Positions 1-8,272 of a stretch of DNA of 38,034 bases are shown here, piece after piece. A program made the translations under genes and the position numbers. Below the pieces are notes generated by a model that was given only the letters and a program-made list of their open reading frames with translations, was not told the origin of the DNA and did not search any database. How positions within the stretch are numbered: the first letter of the stretch is position 1; every line of letters begins with the position of its first letter. Source of the DNA: Pseudactinotalea terrae (lineage in GTDB: Bacteria; Actinomycetota; Actinomycetes; Actinomycetales; Beutenbergiaceae); assembly GCF_009733845.1 (NCBI RefSeq), contig NZ_WNXZ01000012.1:1-38034 (forward strand). Reading direction: 5' to 3'.

Positions 1-1699
1 CCTCCAGCACGGTGCGGTCCAGGGGGTCGGTGACCATCCGCGCCCACGGCCCTCCCGCGGCGAGGGCGCGGGCCACGGAGGCGGGGATGGGTCCGTAGCC
101 TTCGAGGTGGGCGGGTTCCTCGGATCCGGGTAGGTCGGCGCCGGGACCGTGCTGGCCACCCATGAGGGTGGTCAGCGGGATCACGACCCGCACGTGCGCG
201 GACTTACCTCCGATCACTCCGACCCGCATGCTTTGACCGGGTGTGGGGCATGCCCCGGTGGCCGCACCCGCTGCCGTGCGTGCTGCGGCATCCTGTGTCG
301 TTCCTGCCGCACGGTCGGTGCCAGCTCGCGAGACATCCTCGCGGGTGACCCTGGGGACAGGCGGGCCTGCGGCGCCCTGGCCTGGCGCATCGGATCGACG
401 CTGCTCTGCTAGGCCATCGAGTGGCTCAGCGCCGCCGAGGAAGAACGGCGGCGAGCCGCTCTGGTCGATATCGCCATGCTCGGATCCGGGATCACGATGC
501 CGCGATGCACCGCCAGCCGGCCCACCGCTACCGCCGCCACCAACGGGCTCCGCACCCGAGATCGGATCCGGGGTGGCGTCGTGGGCGTGTGGGGTGGCGT
601 CGTGGGTGGGGTGGGGGCAGGGGCCGATGATGCCGGTCACGATGGCGGTCCCACCCATCAGGGCGAGGGCGTCGGCGCGGAGCTGGTCCAGGGTGCGGGG
701 GTCGCCGCTGGTCTTGGCTGAGCGGGCGGCGGCGTCCAGGGCGCGGTAGAGCTGGTTGGCCTCCACCGCGGGCATGAACGCGTAGATGCTCGCCATGCCA
801 TCGGGCAGCACCCGGGGCCGGTCCACCCGCCGCTGGGTTGCTGCTCGTTGGCAGCGGTCCTCGAATCGTTCGGGTTGCACGCTGGCCCTCGCGGCAGCCA
901 CATCACGGCGTACCGCGGTCGCGGTGGCGTGCGGTGCTTTGGCCAGCACGATGTCCTGCACCTGTAAGGCTTCCAGCATGCCCAGGTCCTCGATGCCCAG
1001 GGCGATGATGTCGGCCTTGGCCGGGTCGATCTGCCCGCTCTCCAACGCTTCCGCGGTCGGACCGGCCGGGCCCGCGAGCAGCCGGGCCGAGCGCACCAGC
1101 CGGCTCGCGGCCCGTTTACCCATACCCAGGCGCAGCGCAATGTCGTCGGAAGCGATGCTGGGCTGGTTGACCCGGATCCCCAGGTGGTCCAGGTTCGCCA
1201 GGCCTTGGTCCAGGCCCTCGCTGTTGGCCAGCTCAGCGACCGCTTCCCGCATCTTGGCACCGGCGTAGGAGACCAGCCGGGACCAGTGCGCCACCAGCTC
1301 CAGCGCGTCGTAGTCGTTCTGCACCAACCCCGCGGGCAGGTGCTCCAGCTCGTTCATCAGATACCCCGACGCAGGCACCTCCTCCAACCACCCGACCGGC
1401 CCCAGCTCGGGATGACTGGGCTGGGCAGCCCACTCAGCCTCGAGCTGCTCCACCCAGCCCGCTGGCGGCTCATCACTCCAGGGCCGCACCGGCACCCCCG
1501 ACCAGTCACGCTCGTCCCAGACCGCGTTACCCGCCTCCACCATGATCCCGTCGACCTCGACCCACTCACGCCCAGCGATCGCAGCCGGCACCTCGGAATC
1601 GGCCAGGGCGTGCTCAGGCAGCGCGTGCTCAGGCAGCGCGTGCTCAGGCTCCTCTGCCTGATCGCTCTGCTGGGGCTGCTCACCCGTCGGCTCGAACAT
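1..1699 (-). CDS. DUF222 domain protein (HNH endonuclease family), 3' end cut by window edge
   Basis: The frame is open from an ATG at 1699 down to the window edge, so about 566 residues are visible and the C-terminus lies outside. The middle matches the DUF222 (13E12-repeat) fold of actinobacterial HNH proteins: a helical region with GKRAASRLVRSARLL and a later VVIPLTTLMGG strand. The last visible residues, PWARMVTDPLDR, are the segment that normally comes just before the HNH zinc-finger nuclease domain, so the nuclease would be encoded just outside the window. A low-complexity Pro/Gly/Ser-rich linker lies at about residues 350-450. The N-terminus is acidic and carries a short HALPE repeat. 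Family members are abundant in actinomycetes. They are often annotated as HNH endonucleases, but the biological role is mostly unknown. Nuclease activity here is inferred. Confidence 0.85.
   Translation of the reverse strand, partial: MFEPTGEQPQQSDQAEEPEHALPEHALPEHALADSEVPAAIAGREWVEVDGIMVEAGNAVWDERDWSGVPVRPWSDEPPAGWVEQLEAEWAAQPSHPELGPVGWLEEVPASGYLMNELEHLPAGLVQNDYDALELVAHWSRLVSYAGAKMREAVAELANSEGLDQGLANLDHLGIRVNQPSIASDDIALRLGMGKRAASRLVRSARLLAGPAGPTAEALESGQIDPAKADIIALGIEDLGMLEALQVQDIVLAKAPHATATAVRRDVAAARASVQPERFEDRCQRAATQRRVDRPRVLPDGMASIYAFMPAVEANQLYRALDAAARSAKTSGDPRTLDQLRADALALMGGTAIVTGIIGPCPHPTHDATPHAHDATPDPISGAEPVGGGGSGGPAGGASRHRDPGSEHGDIDQSGSPPFFLGGAEPLDGLAEQRRSDAPGQGAAGPPVPRVTREDVSRAGTDRAAGTTQDAAARTAAGAATGACPTPGQSMRVGVIGGKSAHVRVVIPLTTLMGGQHGPGADLPGSEEPAHLEGYGPIPASVARALAAGGPWARMVTDPLDRTVLE
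1608..1651 (-). repeat. Three in-frame 15-bp tandem repeats in the DUF222 gene
   Basis: Three nearly identical 15-bp units (start points 1608, 1623 and 1638) encode PEHAL three times near the N-terminus. Because the unit is a multiple of three, copy-number change by slippage would keep the frame. Confidence 0.8.
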
Positions 1700-1953
1700 G
1701 CATACAGTCTATAGGTAGTGTCCGACAATGGCCAGACTTTCGGCGAGATTCCAAAGAGAATCCGGGACACCGCCGTCGGCCCACAGCTGTCTGACCCGAC
1801 GCTAGAGACGGGGACCGACACGGAGAGCACTGAGTCAGCGATGACGCAGTCGCTCGCTGGCGCCGAAAGACTGGTCCGGCGCAGTGCGAGGCCGGCCGCT
1901 GACGCGTGCAGCGCGGTCAGCAGCGCAGCTCGTCGGGGCGGGCCGGGTGTTGC
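1700..1953. other. Intergenic region; possible near-leaderless promoter of the DUF222 gene
   Basis: This is 254 bases without a convincing gene. On the minus strand a TATAGA-like -10 element (1713-1708) sits eight bases before the ATG at 1699, which would give a near-leaderless transcript. The -35 is not clear. The rest holds no hairpin or ORF I can support. Confidence 0.35.
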
Positions 1954-2619
1954 TCAGCCGCCGGGCCGCACCAGCCCGGACTCGTACGCGAGCACCACGA
2001 GCTGGGCACGGTCGCGCGAGTGCGTCTTGGTGAGCAGCCGGGACACGTAGGTGCGGGCCGTGGCCGGGCTGATGACGAGCTGGTCGGCGATCCCGGCGTT
2101 GTCGAGCCCCTGCCCGATCAACGTGAGGACCTCGCGCTCACGCTCGGTCAATGACGCGGAGCCCGGGTGATCGTCAGGATCCTTGAGCGGGCCACCGGAG
2201 ACAGCCGCCGCGACGACCCGCCGCGTCACCGCGGGCGCCAGCAGCGCGCCACCGTCGGCCACCGTCCGCACCGCGCTGCGCAGCTCCTCGGGACGTGCGT
2301 CCTTGAGCAGAAAGCCGGCGGCGCCCGCGCGGAGGGCGTCGAACACGTGGTCGTCGGTGTCGAACGTGGTCAGCACGAGCACTCGCACGGCCGCGAGCGC
2401 AGGGTCGGCGACGATCCGCCGGGTCGCCTCGATCCCGTCGATCCCGGGCATCCGGATGTCCATGAGTACGACGTCGGGCACGATCGCCCGAACCTGCTCG
2501 ACGGCGGCCAGCCCGTCGGCTGCGTCACCCACCACCTCGATGTCCTCTGTCCGCGACAGCAGGGCCCGCAGCCCGGCGCGGATCAGCTCCTGGTCGTCGG
2601 CGATGAGGAGGCGGATCAT
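1954..2619 (-). CDS. NarL/LuxR-family two-component response regulator
   Basis: This 221-aa cytoplasmic DNA-binding regulator has an N-terminal receiver domain (about residues 1-120) with the acidic pair D8/D9, the predicted phospho-acceptor D54 in LMDIRMPG and the conserved K106 in LLKDARP. A linker follows, then a LuxR-type helix-turn-helix (about 150-215) beginning SLTEREREVLTLIGQG. Its ATG overlaps the stop of the histidine kinase by ATGA, so the pair is one transcript and probably translationally coupled. It is expected to be phosphorylated by that kinase. The paired dyads at 3793-3840, in the divergent promoter region upstream of the kinase, are the natural candidate binding sites; that link is inferred. 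Confidence 0.95.
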   Translation of the reverse strand: MIRLLIADDQELIRAGLRALLSRTEDIEVVGDAADGLAAVEQVRAIVPDVVLMDIRMPGIDGIEATRRIVADPALAAVRVLVLTTFDTDDHVFDALRAGAAGFLLKDARPEELRSAVRTVADGGALLAPAVTRRVVAAAVSGGPLKDPDDHPGSASLTEREREVLTLIGQGLDNAGIADQLVISPATARTYVSRLLTKTHSRDRAQLVVLAYESGLVRPGG

Positions 2620-3758
2620 GTGGGAATCCTCGCCGAGACGCTGAAGCCGGTGCCGTCGGCACGCGGGCCGGTGCGCAGCGAACCACCCACGAGCTGGACC
2701 CGCTCGGCCATCCCGCGCAGCCCCGCGCCATCGGCGGCAGGTCCGCCAGCGGGCCCACGGCCGTCATCCTCCACGCGCACCACGACGACCCCCGGCTCCG
2801 AGGTCACCGTGACCCACGCACGCTCCGCGCCCGCGTGCCGGAGCACGTTGGTGAGCCCCTCCTGGACGATCCGGTACGTCGTCATGCCGGCCGTGGCCGG
2901 CACGGCCTGAGGTTCGATCTCGATGACCTGGACGACGTCGAGACCAGCGCTCCGGGCGCCGTCGACCAGACCCTCGATCGCAGCGATCCCACCCACGGGG
3001 TCGAGCGAGTCGGGGCTGTCGCCGCGCAGCACCTGGACCGTGCCGCGCAGGTCCCTCATCGCGGTGCCGCTGGCCTCCTGGATCGCGCGCGTGGCCTCGA
3101 GCGCCGCATCCTGCTCACCCGCGACGACCGCCTCCTCCGCGACCGCGGCATGCAGGGACACCACCGACACGGTGTGGCCGAGCACGTCGTGGAGGTCACG
3201 TGCGAGCCGCACTCGCTCGTCGGCGAGCCGCTGCGCCGTGCTGCGCTCCGCCTCCCGCCGGACGGCCGCGAGCGTGCGCTCCTGCTCGGCGCGCAGCTCG
3301 TGCCGGCTGCGCACCGCGTCACCGAGTGCGATGGCGCCGCAGAACACGGCCAAGGTCGTCGGTACCTGCAGGCCGAGGAGCAGCAGCAGGTCCTGGCCCA
3401 GCAGCACCCGCGAGGCATAGGCGAACACCGCCACTGCCAGCGCCCACACCGCGGCGAACCGCCAACGCCCGGCCCACGCCACCGTGTAGATCGGCACCGC
3501 CAGCGGGATCTCGAGACCGACGGCGGGGAAGCCCGACGCGTAGTAGCCGAAGATGCCGACGGTGCACACCAGCAGCACCGGGATCGGCCACTGCCGACGG
3601 AAGAACACCACCACCGCGATGCCGACCAGGAACGCGTAGCCGAGCACGTCGAGCGGCCGATCCTGCGCGCCGGGATCACGCGCGACCGTCGCCAGCAGCA
3701 GCACCGCGAGCACCACGACAGCGAGCACGCCGTCGCTGAGCGGGCGGACGCGGTTCAT
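2616..3758 (-). CDS. Sensor histidine kinase (HisKA_3 type)
   Basis: This 380-aa membrane kinase has about five hydrophobic segments in residues 1-150 with almost no extracytoplasmic loop, so it probably senses membrane state or an intramembrane signal. The cytoplasmic half has a coiled-coil-like stretch, then the dimerisation box ARDLHDVLGHTVS, whose His is the predicted phosphorylation site. The ATPase domain follows, with N-box NVLRHAG, the DDGRG G1 motif and GAGLRGMAERV. This is the usual partner of NarL-type regulators. It overlaps the regulator gene by 4 bp. Its upstream region is shared with the divergent membrane protein and multicopper oxidase genes, suggesting this system controls them (inference). 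Confidence 0.94.
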   Translation of the reverse strand: MNRVRPLSDGVLAVVVLAVLLLATVARDPGAQDRPLDVLGYAFLVGIAVVVFFRRQWPIPVLLVCTVGIFGYYASGFPAVGLEIPLAVPIYTVAWAGRWRFAAVWALAVAVFAYASRVLLGQDLLLLLGLQVPTTLAVFCGAIALGDAVRSRHELRAEQERTLAAVRREAERSTAQRLADERVRLARDLHDVLGHTVSVVSLHAAVAEEAVVAGEQDAALEATRAIQEASGTAMRDLRGTVQVLRGDSPDSLDPVGGIAAIEGLVDGARSAGLDVVQVIEIEPQAVPATAGMTTYRIVQEGLTNVLRHAGAERAWVTVTSEPGVVVVRVEDDGRGPAGGPAADGAGLRGMAERVQLVGGSLRTGPRADGTGFSVSARIPT

Positions 3759-3792
3759 GCCTCGAGCCTAGGGACAACCCTCCCCCCGCACA

Positions 3793-3840
3793 GTCGCCCG
3801 GAGGCGACACCGCGTGCTCCGCAGGTCGCTCTGAGGCGAC
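3793..3840. promoter_or_regulatory. Two tandem dyads (GTCGCC-N4-GGCGAC type), candidate operators
   Basis: Site 1 (3793-3808) is a perfect inverted repeat GTCGCC-CGGA-GGCGAC. Site 2 (3825-3840) is GTCGCT-CTGA-GGCGAC with one arm mismatch. The starts are 32 bp apart, about three helical turns, so the sites would face the same side of the helix. They lie between the divergent histidine kinase (start 3758) and membrane protein (start 3894) genes. Binding by the adjacent response regulator is inferred. Confidence 0.6.
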
Positions 3841-3893
3841 ACCCAGGTATCGACCCCGGGCCGATGTGTGGCGATGACGCCGTTCGTAGCGTC

Positions 3894-4385
3894 ATGGAGA
3901 TGACGACGTACCCACTCGCCGTGCCTCCGGCGCCGCCGCCTGCACGTTCCGCAGGAGCGACCGCCGGGACCCTGTGGATCCTGCGCCTCCTCTCGGGAGT
4001 CCAGGCGGTGCTGCTGCTGGCGCAGCCGATCCTCGCAGGCCGGTTCCTCGACGGCGACTTCCCCTCGCTCTCGCAGCACGGCGCCGTCGGTCTGCTGCTC
4101 ATGGGCCTCGCATGGCTGGTCGTGATCGCTGCGGTGCTCGCCTGGCGGCCCGGGCGGCTGCCGGCGTGGCCGATCGCAGTGGCCGCGGCCTGCGCCTTCC
4201 TGCTCCCCATCCAGCTCGGCATGGGGCACGCCCGCATGCTCGCGGTGCACCTCATCCTGGGCGTCGGGCTGGTCGCGGCCGGGGTCGCCGTCGCGATCTG
4301 GGCCTGGCGGCCGGGGCGGGCGCGGCACTCGTACCGAGCGCCGAGCAACCGCGCGGTGCCCGACGGCGGGGTGCAGTACCGATGA
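3894..4385 (+). CDS. Small four-helix membrane protein upstream of multicopper oxidase
   Basis: The 163-residue protein has four hydrophobic segments (roughly residues 27-46, 65-83, 90-108 and 115-137) and a basic C-terminal tail. It belongs to no family I can name with certainty. Small membrane proteins of this type often precede multicopper oxidases or cytochrome-like genes in actinomycetes. The stop overlaps the oxidase start by ATGA, so the two are co-translated. A second in-frame ATG at 3900 is possible; neither start has a strong ribosome binding site. The gene is divergent from the two-component system and likely shares its regulatory region. Confidence 0.7.
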   Translation: MEMTTYPLAVPPAPPPARSAGATAGTLWILRLLSGVQAVLLLAQPILAGRFLDGDFPSLSQHGAVGLLLMGLAWLVVIAAVLAWRPGRLPAWPIAVAAACAFLLPIQLGMGHARMLAVHLILGVGLVAAGVAVAIWAWRPGRARHSYRAPSNRAVPDGGVQYR

Positions 4386-5857
4386 TCGCGTCACGTCGGA
4401 CCTTCCTCGGGCTGGCAGGGACGGCCGCGGCGACGGCGGTGCTCGCGGGATGTGGCGGCGGCAGCTGGTTCACTGGCAACGGGACCGGGTCCCAGGGCGC
4501 GCTGCTCGCCAGCGCGGTACCGCTCCCCGAGCCGTTCCAGGTGCCGCTGCCGATCCCGCCCACGATCGAGCCCACCAACGGGACGATCGAGCTGACGGCG
4601 CGGCGCTCCGCCGTCGAGATCCTGCCCGGCCGCACCACGGAGATCCTCGGCTACGAGGGCATCTTCCCCGGGCCTACCATCCGCGCCAGCTCGGGTGAGG
4701 AGCTTCAGGTACGGCTGCGCAACGACACCGAGATCGACACGGTCCTTCATCTTCACGGCGGCCGCACCCCCGCCGAGCACGACGGCTACCCGACCGACCT
4801 GATCGTGCCCGGTGCAGAGCGGTCGTACGTGTACCCCCTTCAGCAACGTGCCGCGCCGCTCTGGTACCACGACCACGCGATGGACTTCACGGGCCCGAAC
4901 GTGTACGCCGGGCTGGCCGGCATGGCGCTGCTCGGCTCGCAGGAGGAGGGCGCGCTCGGCCTGCCGAGCGGCGAGCGCGACGTCCCGCTCGTGATCGCCG
5001 ATCGATCCTTCGACGGCGATGCCGCCTTCGCCTACCCGCTCGCCGATCCTTCACGCGGGCGACCGGGTGTGACGATGCGCTACCACGGTGGCGTGCTGGG
5101 CGACTGCGTGCTGGTCAACGGTGCCCCGTGGCCGGTGATGGAGGTCGATGCGGCCCGGTACCGGTTCCGCATCCTCAACGCCGCCAACGCGCGGCGCTTC
5201 GACCTCACCCTGGACCAGGGTGTGACGTTCACCCAGGTGGGGACCGACGGCGGGCTGCTGGAGCGCCCGGCGGTGCGCCGCGTGATCGCGGTGGCCGGTG
5301 CCGAACGAGCCGACGTCGTCATCGACTTCTCCTCGGTGCCGGTGGGCACGCGGGTGACGATGACGAACTCGCTGGACGCGGGCGGCCCCGGCCAGGTGAT
5401 GCAGTTCCATGTGGTCCGCAAGGCGGCATCAGACGACACCCGGGTGCCGGAGCAGCTGTCCGTGATCGACGCGCTCGACCCCGGTGCGGTGAGCGTCACC
5501 CGCGACCTGCACTTCGCGCTCGGCGCCACCGGGTCCGGTCATCACGGGATGGCTGACTGGAACGTCAACGGCGTGACCTTCCACGACGGTGACGTCTTCA
5601 CCGCCCAGCGCGGCACCCTGGAACGGTGGCGGCTGAGCAGCGACGTGCACCACCCTGTCCACGCGCACCTGCTCCACTACCAGGTGGGCGCCCCGGGTGG
5701 CGACGGCCTCGCATGGAAGGACACGATCGACCTCCGGCCCGGCGGCTCCGCCGAGGTCCTGGTGCCGATCGAGGGCTACGCCGGCCGATACGTGCTGCAC
5801 TGCCACAACCTGGAGCACGAGGACATGATGATGATGGTGAACTTCAGCGTCGTGTGA
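4382..5857 (+). CDS. Multicopper oxidase, Tat-exported lipoprotein
   Basis: The 491-aa enzyme has a twin-arginine signal (RR at residues 5-6, RTFLG) and a lipobox ending at C24, so it is probably exported folded and anchored outside the membrane. All four copper-ligand clusters are visible: HLHGG (H123, H125), YHDHA (H163, H165), HPVHAH (424-429) and HCHNLEHEDM (473-482). From these the type-1 copper ligands should be H424, C474, H479 and M484. The layout is that of CotA/CueO-like laccases, which oxidise phenols or cuprous ions while reducing oxygen to water. A C-terminal run of four Met follows the last motif. Substrate is not decided by sequence; copper tolerance is one option. Confidence 0.95.
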   Translation: MIASRRTFLGLAGTAAATAVLAGCGGGSWFTGNGTGSQGALLASAVPLPEPFQVPLPIPPTIEPTNGTIELTARRSAVEILPGRTTEILGYEGIFPGPTIRASSGEELQVRLRNDTEIDTVLHLHGGRTPAEHDGYPTDLIVPGAERSYVYPLQQRAAPLWYHDHAMDFTGPNVYAGLAGMALLGSQEEGALGLPSGERDVPLVIADRSFDGDAAFAYPLADPSRGRPGVTMRYHGGVLGDCVLVNGAPWPVMEVDAARYRFRILNAANARRFDLTLDQGVTFTQVGTDGGLLERPAVRRVIAVAGAERADVVIDFSSVPVGTRVTMTNSLDAGGPGQVMQFHVVRKAASDDTRVPEQLSVIDALDPGAVSVTRDLHFALGATGSGHHGMADWNVNGVTFHDGDVFTAQRGTLERWRLSSDVHHPVHAHLLHYQVGAPGGDGLAWKDTIDLRPGGSAEVLVPIEGYAGRYVLHCHNLEHEDMMMMVNFSVV

Positions 5858-5868
5858 GCAGGTCGCCG

Positions 5869-5889
5869 GCCGGGTCTAGACGACCCGGC
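5869..5889. terminator. GC-rich hairpin between convergent genes
   Basis: A perfect 8-bp stem (GCCGGGTC / GACCCGGC) with a 5-base loop lies just after the oxidase stop and spans the stop of the convergent YciI-like gene. There is no T-tract. It may act as a two-way terminator, as is common in high-GC genomes. Confidence 0.5.
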
Positions 5890-6232
5890 GGACCTCTTGC
5901 GGCCACCCGCACCCGACGGCGACCTTCGCCGCCCAGAGCCGCGCGGTCTCCTCGTCGGGGACGTCGACGACGGCGAACCCACCCAGCACCTCGGTGCTCT
6001 CGGTGTAGGGGCCGTCGGTCAGGGTGGCGTTCACGTCGTCACCGGTCGGGACCGCGTGGGCGACCGTGAACCTGGGGTCGCCCTCCTCGACGAGGCCGCC
6101 GGCGAACACGTACACACCGGCCTGCTTCATCTCCTCGACGACCGCCTTCGACGGCTCGACGCGACCGCGGAACCACTCCTCGGTGTGCTCCCCCACCCAC
6201 TGCTGGTTGAAGTAGATGACGTACTCGGCCAT
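5876..6232 (-). CDS. YciI-like (DGPF-type) protein
   Basis: This small cytoplasmic protein of 118 residues has the alternating strand/helix pattern of the YciI/DGPF ferredoxin-like fold, including TDGPYTESTEVLGGFAVVDV, the segment that names the DGPF family. Such proteins are often found near ECF sigma factors or AHSA1 proteins, but their enzymatic role is generally unproven. The ATG at 6232 is preferred because a GGAGGGAGC ribosome binding site precedes it; a longer reading frame to 6271 has no such site. A strong GC hairpin (6247-6269) stands immediately upstream. Confidence 0.85.
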   Translation of the reverse strand: MAEYVIYFNQQWVGEHTEEWFRGRVEPSKAVVEEMKQAGVYVFAGGLVEEGDPRFTVAHAVPTGDDVNATLTDGPYTESTEVLGGFAVVDVPDEETARLWAAKVAVGCGWPQEVRRVV

Positions 6233-6246
6233 GACGTGCTCCCTCC

Positions 6247-6269
6247 GGGCGGGCTCTGGCTGCCCGCCC
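6247..6269. terminator. Perfect 8-bp GC hairpin between methyltransferase and YciI-like genes
   Basis: GGGCGGGC and GCCCGCCC pair around a 7-base loop. The hairpin lies downstream of the minus-strand methyltransferase stop (6315) and just before the ribosome binding site of the YciI-like gene, so it could end the upstream transcript. No T-tract is present. Confidence 0.45.
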
Positions 6270-6314
6270 AACTCGTTGTCCCTATGACGCGCGGGGGCGA
6301 CCGATATCGACAGG

Positions 6315-7055
6315 TCAGCGACGCCGACGCAGCGCGATCAGCCAGGACCCGTAGTGCTCGGTCACGGTGCCGCCCAGTTCACGTACGGCAGCGGCGGCCT
6401 CCTCGACCTCCACCTCGCTCCAGTCGGAGAAGGTGCCGAACAGCAGCCGGATCTGTCGCTCGCTGAGCTCGATGGACCAGGCGAAGTGATCGAGGCTGAC
6501 CTGCTCGAACAGGCCGTCGGAGGTGAGCTTGGCCGCCGTGAGTTCGGCGATGGACAGACCGTGCCGGGACGGCTGGTCCCGCTCTGCCACGATCTCGCGG
6601 ACCCGCTCACGGAACGGCGTGTCCGCGACGCCCTCGCCGGGGCCGTAGACGTTGCGCCAGACGAGCAGCAGGCCGTTCTCGGTGAGCGCGCGATGGACCT
6701 TCGGCAGGAGCCTGTCGAGATCCATCCAGTGGATCGCCGTCGCAGCGACCGCCAGGTCGAAGGCGCCCGCGCCGAGGTCGGCATCCTCGGCCGCGGTCTC
6801 GATCACGTGCGCGGCGGGATACCGCTCGCGCAGCCGGGTCGCGAGCTGATGACCGGGCTCGACGGCGGTGACCTCCAGCCCAGCCTCCAGCAGCACCCCG
6901 GTGGCCTGACCGGTGCCCGCACCGAGGTCCACGGCCCGCTGCCCGGGCCGCAGCGCACCCAGCTCGTCGATCCGTTGCCAGAGCTCCGGCGGGTACGGCG
7001 GCCGCGCCTCCTCGTAGGTCGCCGCATGCTTCTCGAAGTGCCGGGGGTCAGTCAC
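6315..7055 (-). CDS. Class I SAM-dependent methyltransferase
   Basis: The 246-aa protein has the SAM-binding glycine loop VDLGAGTGQAT (motif I, near residue 42), an acidic residue ending the next strand (VTAVEPG), and the later IHWMDLD and LLLVWRN segments typical of the methyltransferase_11/25 group. The methyl acceptor cannot be told from sequence. The GTG at 7055 is chosen because it begins where family similarity begins (PRHFEKHAATYEEARPPYP) and overlaps the stop of the upstream DinB gene by 8 bp, which implies coupled translation. An open frame continues upstream but is antisense-like noise inside the DinB gene. Confidence 0.88.
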   Translation of the reverse strand: MTDPRHFEKHAATYEEARPPYPPELWQRIDELGALRPGQRAVDLGAGTGQATGVLLEAGLEVTAVEPGHQLATRLRERYPAAHVIETAAEDADLGAGAFDLAVAATAIHWMDLDRLLPKVHRALTENGLLLVWRNVYGPGEGVADTPFRERVREIVAERDQPSRHGLSIAELTAAKLTSDGLFEQVSLDHFAWSIELSERQIRLLFGTFSDWSEVEVEEAAAAVRELGGTVTEHYGSWLIALRRRR

Positions 7056-7824
7056 GATCGTCGATCCTAGGATCGCTCGCGCCGTCGAGGGCATCCAGGT
7101 CCCGCAGCGCGAAGCGCAGGTGCTCCCACTCCTCCTCCAGGATGGTGTGCAGGCAGGAGCGCACGGTCTCGGCGTGCTCGGGCGAGTGCGGGTTGGCACG
7201 CGGCTCGTCGAGCTGCTCGGGGGTGAGCGCCGCGATGAGGTCCCGCACCATCGCGACACGCTCGGCCCGTACCTCCAGCACCTCGGCGAAGGGCGGCGTC
7301 CCGGGCCTGAAGGCTGCTGCGTCACCGCCGTCGCTGCCGTACGAGGAGTCGGGCTGGCCGATCGGGTGGTGCGGGCTCTCCACCTGTTGGATCGCCTGGC
7401 GGAGCCAGGTGTCGGTGGCCATGACCAGGTGGCGCAACGTCTGCGAGAAGGACCACTCGCCGTCGACAGAGATGTCCACCGATCCGGCAGGCATCGCCGC
7501 CGCTCGCTCCTGGGCGGCGCCCCACGCCTGCTCGACCTTCGCCCACGCCGAGCCCAGCCCGGCCGGATCGGCGGCTCGCCGCTCGTCGCGCCCAGGGAAG
7601 CGCCGGTTGAGCTCCGCCTCCACGTACGGCGCCACGTCGACGCCGTTGACGAGCATCCCGCTCGGGTCACCGGGCAACCAGGGTGCGTCGATGTCAGCGC
7701 CCGCGATGTCGACGCCGCGCATCACCACGCCGCTCAGGTCGGATTCGACGAAACGCGCCCCCTGCAGGTTCGCAGCGACGAACGTGGCGCCGCGCAGGTC
7801 ACCGTTGAACGCATTCTCCGACAT
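7048..7824 (-). CDS. Pentapeptide-repeat / DinB-like fusion protein
   Basis: The first 45 or so residues carry pentapeptide repeats (LRGAT, LQGAR, LSGVV, IAGAD) that would form a short beta-helix. Residues about 85-258 form a four-helix DinB_2-like bundle, with His residues in a HLVMATDTWL segment and a second set in HTILEEEWEHLRFA that may bind metal. DinB-superfamily proteins include mycothiol- or bacillithiol-dependent transferases, but many have no known reaction. The ATG at 7824 is chosen where the repeats begin; an in-frame TTG at 7854 is less likely. It overlaps the downstream methyltransferase gene by 8 bp. Confidence 0.85.
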   Translation of the reverse strand: MSENAFNGDLRGATFVAANLQGARFVESDLSGVVMRGVDIAGADIDAPWLPGDPSGMLVNGVDVAPYVEAELNRRFPGRDERRAADPAGLGSAWAKVEQAWGAAQERAAAMPAGSVDISVDGEWSFSQTLRHLVMATDTWLRQAIQQVESPHHPIGQPDSSYGSDGGDAAAFRPGTPPFAEVLEVRAERVAMVRDLIAALTPEQLDEPRANPHSPEHAETVRSCLHTILEEEWEHLRFALRDLDALDGASDPRIDDRD

Positions 7825-7915
7825 GCCCGCAAGCCTGGCACCAGCCGCCGACAAGGGCTACCCGTGCCGGGCCGCCCTACGACGAGGTGCTCGCGGTGCG
7901 GGAGCGGCACTCGAC

Positions 7916-8272
7916 TCAGCCTGACCCCAGCCCGACCACGTAGGAGTCGACCTGCGCGATCAGGTCCTCGCGGAAGGTGAACACGTCGTTGTAGGCGAAC
8001 CGGAACCGCCCTGCCTCCCGGTGGTGCCCGGTCCCGGTACCCGTCACCACGATGACGTCACCGGCGTCAATCGTTCGTTCGACGGCGAGCTCAGGGCTCC
8101 CCTCGAACGCCGGGTTCTCGATCTCGTCGTCGAACTCGACCTTCCCGTTCGTGGTGCGCAGGCCGTGGATGCACCAGCGCACGTCATCGGTGAGGCAGTC
8201 GAGGATCGCCCCGTGGTCGCTGCGCCTGAAGCCGTCCATGTAGCGGTGGACGACTGCTTCTCTGCTGCTCAT
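7916..8272 (-). CDS. SnoaL-like / NTF2-fold protein
   Basis: The 118-aa protein begins MSSREAVVHRYMDGFRRSDHGAILDCLTDDV without a signal, a typical NTF2-like start in which a helix is followed by the conserved D-x-x-x-W segment (DDVRWCIHG). It ends in strands containing YNDVFTFREDLIAQVDSYV. Family members include polyketide cyclases and ketosteroid isomerase-like proteins; many in small stress operons are uncharacterised. It is third in an operon with ArsR and AHSA1 genes and overlaps the AHSA1 stop by ATGA. Confidence 0.85.
   Translation of the reverse strand: MSSREAVVHRYMDGFRRSDHGAILDCLTDDVRWCIHGLRTTNGKVEFDDEIENPAFEGSPELAVERTIDAGDVIVVTGTGTGHHREAGRFRFAYNDVFTFREDLIAQVDSYVVGLGSG

Noticed and set aside
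1608-1651. CRISPR-like repeats
   Set aside because: The three units are adjacent without spacers and are in coding frame, so they are tandem coding repeats.
3974-4381. In-frame upstream extension of the multicopper oxidase
   Set aside because: It would put more than 130 Arg/Ala-rich residues before a clean Tat/lipoprotein signal at ATG 4382 and overlap the membrane protein gene in another frame.
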